Assembly (NCBI GenBank): GCA_031279495.1
Contig: JAITIJ010000029.1
Span: forward strand, 1-26,296
Length of the DNA: 26,296 bases
Origin: Holosporales bacterium
Lineage (GTDB): Bacteria; Pseudomonadota; Alphaproteobacteria; UBA3830; JAIRMZ01
Reading direction: 5' to 3'
Under the pieces are notes generated by a model that was not told the origin of the DNA, did no database searches, and worked only from the letters and a program-made list of their open reading frames with translations. Position numbers and translations under genes: made by a program. Shown in pieces: positions 24,497 to 26,296 of this stretch (position 1 is its first letter; every line of letters begins with the position of its first letter).

Positions 24497-25697
24497 TGTC
24501 GCTTTTTTAGATGTTGGTAGCACGAAAATTTGTTGTTGTATTGCGCGCGCCAAAGAAGGTGTTATCGAGGTCTTAGGCTTAGGGCATTATGCTTCTGCTG
24601 GCGTTAGAGCAGGACAGATTGTTGATATAGAGGCAACACAGCACGCTGTCCTGCGCGCTCTCGAAGCGGCAGAGGAAGAAGCAGGACGCACTGTTCGAGC
24701 TCTTTTTGTGGCCATTTCTGGCGTGGCGTTGAAGACAGCTGTTGTCAACAGCAAAACTTTTGTTGATGGAAGGGTCGTTACAGACGCGGACATCATCCGT
24801 TGTCTTGCAGAGAACAATCCTTTCGAGGAGCACGCCCACCTTGAGATCTTGCATACCATCCCACTAACATACACCGTCGATGGTGTAGAGGGAATCGAAG
24901 ATCCCCGTGGCATGATTGGGCAAGAGCTTAGCACAACAGCACATATCATCGCTGCTCCACAGCCTGTTCTAAATGCCTTTCGCGTCGTTGTCTCTCGCTG
25001 CCACCTAGACTTTGCTGGTTTTGTCGCGGCACCTTACGCATCTGGTCTCGCACTGTTAGATGATGAAGATCTGCATCTTGGTGTCACTGTTTTGGATCTC
25101 GGTGGGCAGACCTCTTCCTTTGCTCTTTTTAAAGGGGGTGTCTTAGCAGGATTAGGCGCCATTCCCATAGGCGGACATCATGTAACGAAAGATCTTGCGT
25201 ATGGACTGAGTACAAGCCTTATCAATGCAGAAAGAGCGAAGACTTTATATGGTTCTTGCCTTCCTTCTTCTGTAGACGAACGAGATCTTGTTCTAATTCC
25301 TGGGGCAGAAGATCCACATGCCATTTCTTTGCGACAGGTCCAAAAATCGCTTCTTGTGCGCATCATTCGGCCACGTATTGAAGAAATTCTTATGCAACTG
25401 GGCAGTCAACTAGATAAGACGCCCGCGATTTTTCGGCGTTGCCTCTTTTTGACGGGCGGCGGTAGCCAACTGCCTGGCATTCGCGACTTAACAAGTACGC
25501 TATTGGATAAACACGTCACTACAGAGAAATTCCAAAGAATTCTTTACAATGGAGACCTTGCTCCTGGTTTTTCAACTGTTCTAGGTCTTGTGCGCTACTT
25601 CGTTGAGAATCGTCAGGATCGCTTGTATGAGAGAAACCTTACTGATTCTCAAACTGGATTAAAAGAAATGTGGAGCTGGATAAAGAAAAATTTGTAA
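24468..25697 (+). CDS. ftsA: Cell division protein FtsA
   Basis: The 409-residue actin-like ATPase tethers FtsZ to the membrane and recruits later divisome proteins. The phosphate 1 motif is FLDVGSTKICC (Asp15), phosphate 2 is LDLGGQTSSF (Asp210), and the adenosine motif is FLTGGGSQLPG. The last residues (LKEMWSWIKKNL) form the amphipathic membrane-targeting helix. The start is a GTG inside the end of ftsQ, preceded by AAAGGA. Its stop codon lies in the left arm of a hairpin (25694-25712). Confidence 0.95.
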   Translation: MTKPFRRLRDVAFLDVGSTKICCCIARAKEGVIEVLGLGHYASAGVRAGQIVDIEATQHAVLRALEAAEEEAGRTVRALFVAISGVALKTAVVNSKTFVDGRVVTDADIIRCLAENNPFEEHAHLEILHTIPLTYTVDGVEGIEDPRGMIGQELSTTAHIIAAPQPVLNAFRVVVSRCHLDFAGFVAAPYASGLALLDDEDLHLGVTVLDLGGQTSSFALFKGGVLAGLGAIPIGGHHVTKDLAYGLSTSLINAERAKTLYGSCLPSSVDERDLVLIPGAEDPHAISLRQVQKSLLVRIIRPRIEEILMQLGSQLDKTPAIFRRCLFLTGGGSQLPGIRDLTSTLLDKHVTTEKFQRILYNGDLAPGFSTVLGLVRYFVENRQDRLYERNLTDSQTGLKEMWSWIKKNL

Positions 25698-25712
25698 AAG
25701 GTATCCTTTTAC
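25694..25712 (+). other. Perfect hairpin overlapping the ftsA stop
   Basis: GTAAAAGG (25694-25701) and CCTTTTAC (25705-25712) form an 8-bp stem with loop TAT. The ftsA TAA is part of the left arm. No T-run follows on this strand, so it is not a classical terminator; it could be a processing or stability element between ftsA and ftsZ. Confidence 0.4.
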
Positions 25713-25729
25713 GTAATAATCGGTTTCGG

Positions 25730-25745
25730 GCGAGCAGTGTCTCGC
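25730..25745 (+). other. Second hairpin in the ftsZ leader
   Basis: GCGAG and CTCGC pair around CAGTGT, 25 bases before the ftsZ start. Together with the hairpin over the ftsA stop, it makes this 73-bp gap the only structured junction in the cluster. Confidence 0.3.
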
Positions 25746-25770
25746 GATATGTTAAAAATGTGTAGACCAA

Positions 25771-26296
25771 ATGAACATAAAAAGAGAAGTCTTGGAAGGA
25801 AATTTTACAGAGAAGAAAGTTACTCCCATTACACAGACTCTTCCTCTCCATTCCGCACCAGAACCCTCTCTTATGCCCGAGAATTTGCGTCCGCATATTA
25901 CCGTAATGGGTGTTGGCGGTGCAGGTGGGAATGCTGTCAACAACATGATTCGCCTAAAGCTCGAGGGTGTTAATTTCGTTGTTGCCAATACGGATGCGCA
26001 GGCACTCAATCAGTCTTTAGTTGAAACGCGTATTCAGCTGGGGTCAAATGTCACACGCGGCCTTGGCGCTGGATCTCGTCCGGATGTCGGTCGTGCAGCG
26101 GCAGAAGAAGTAATGGACGAAATTCAAGGCTATCTTCACCAGAGTGATATGGTGTTCGTGACCGCAGGAATGGGTGGAGGGACAGGAACAGGAGCTGCCC
26201 CTGTTATCGCACGCCTTGCACGCGAACAGGGTATCTTGACGATTGGCGTTGTAACAAAACCCTTTCACTTCGAAGGCACCCATCGCATGCGAACAG
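25771..26296 (+). CDS. ftsZ: Cell division protein FtsZ (5' part, runs off the window)
   Basis: 175 codons are present before the right edge. FtsZ is the tubulin-like GTPase that forms the division ring. The nucleotide-binding start is ITVMGVGGAGGNAVNNM (about residues 43-59), followed by NTDAQALNQS, and the tubulin signature GGGTGTGAAP is at 135-144. The ATG at 25771 gives about 38 residues before the core; an ATG at 25873 would give the short N-terminus seen in many homologues. Neither has a strong ribosome binding site. It is separated from ftsA by 73 bases containing two hairpins. Confidence 0.94.
   Translation, partial: MNIKREVLEGNFTEKKVTPITQTLPLHSAPEPSLMPENLRPHITVMGVGGAGGNAVNNMIRLKLEGVNFVVANTDAQALNQSLVETRIQLGSNVTRGLGAGSRPDVGRAAAEEVMDEIQGYLHQSDMVFVTAGMGGGTGTGAAPVIARLAREQGILTIGVVTKPFHFEGTHRMRT

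Overview
The window looks like the chromosome of an alphaproteobacterium with moderate to low GC. The evidence is an alphaproteobacterial-style dcw (division and cell wall) cluster, a MurE with the meso-diaminopimelate signature, a family 4 uracil-DNA glycosylase of alphaproteobacterial layout, flgB-flgC-fliE, and a TTAA-N7-TTAA (CtrA-type) site upstream of the flagellar genes. Broken genes and a decayed coding repeat in the first 4 kb suggest a host-associated lineage with ongoing gene decay, perhaps Holosporales-like. That placement is inference; no rRNA is present to confirm it.

Region 1 (1-4141) is the accessory and decaying part. It holds the end of an unidentified gene, a block of degenerate repeats with codon-multiple spacing, a leftward pair (an MlaC/Ttg2D-like periplasmic lipid-transport protein and a coupled 82-residue unknown), a leftward pseudogene with a stop and a frameshift followed by terminator-like hairpins, and a rightward gene for a secreted protein with a HECGH zinc-peptidase-type motif. 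That last gene is split by a single-base frameshift near 3016.

Region 2 (4390-5908) is a regulatory and motility module. csrA points left and flgB-flgC-fliE (proximal rod and rod/MS-ring junction) points right. The 97-bp gap between them carries a sigma70-like csrA promoter and a palindromic CtrA-type box overlapping it.

Region 3 (6129-9957) is a mixed housekeeping stretch: a 95-residue unknown, convergent greA with its own promoter, a coupled DNA-repair pair (family 4 UDG lacking the usual Fe-S cysteines, and RNase HII with an altered GRG motif), and an NhaD-type Na+/H+ antiporter.

Region 4 (9959-26296) is an almost gapless dcw cluster: rsmH-ftsL-ftsI-murE-murF-mraY-murD-ftsW-murG-murC-murB-ddl-ftsQ-ftsA-ftsZ. 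It provides peptidoglycan precursor synthesis from UDP-MurNAc to lipid II and the core septation proteins. Most junctions overlap (ATGA, TAATG, TGATG). The only real gap is ftsA-ftsZ, which contains two hairpins. ftsZ runs off the right edge. mraZ, the usual first gene of the cluster, is absent.

I saw no tRNA, rRNA, CRISPR array or insertion sequence. The core cluster is conventional; the points most worth a second look are the split HECGH protein, the decayed coding repeat, the CtrA-type box between csrA and flgB, and the unusual UDG and RNase HII residues.
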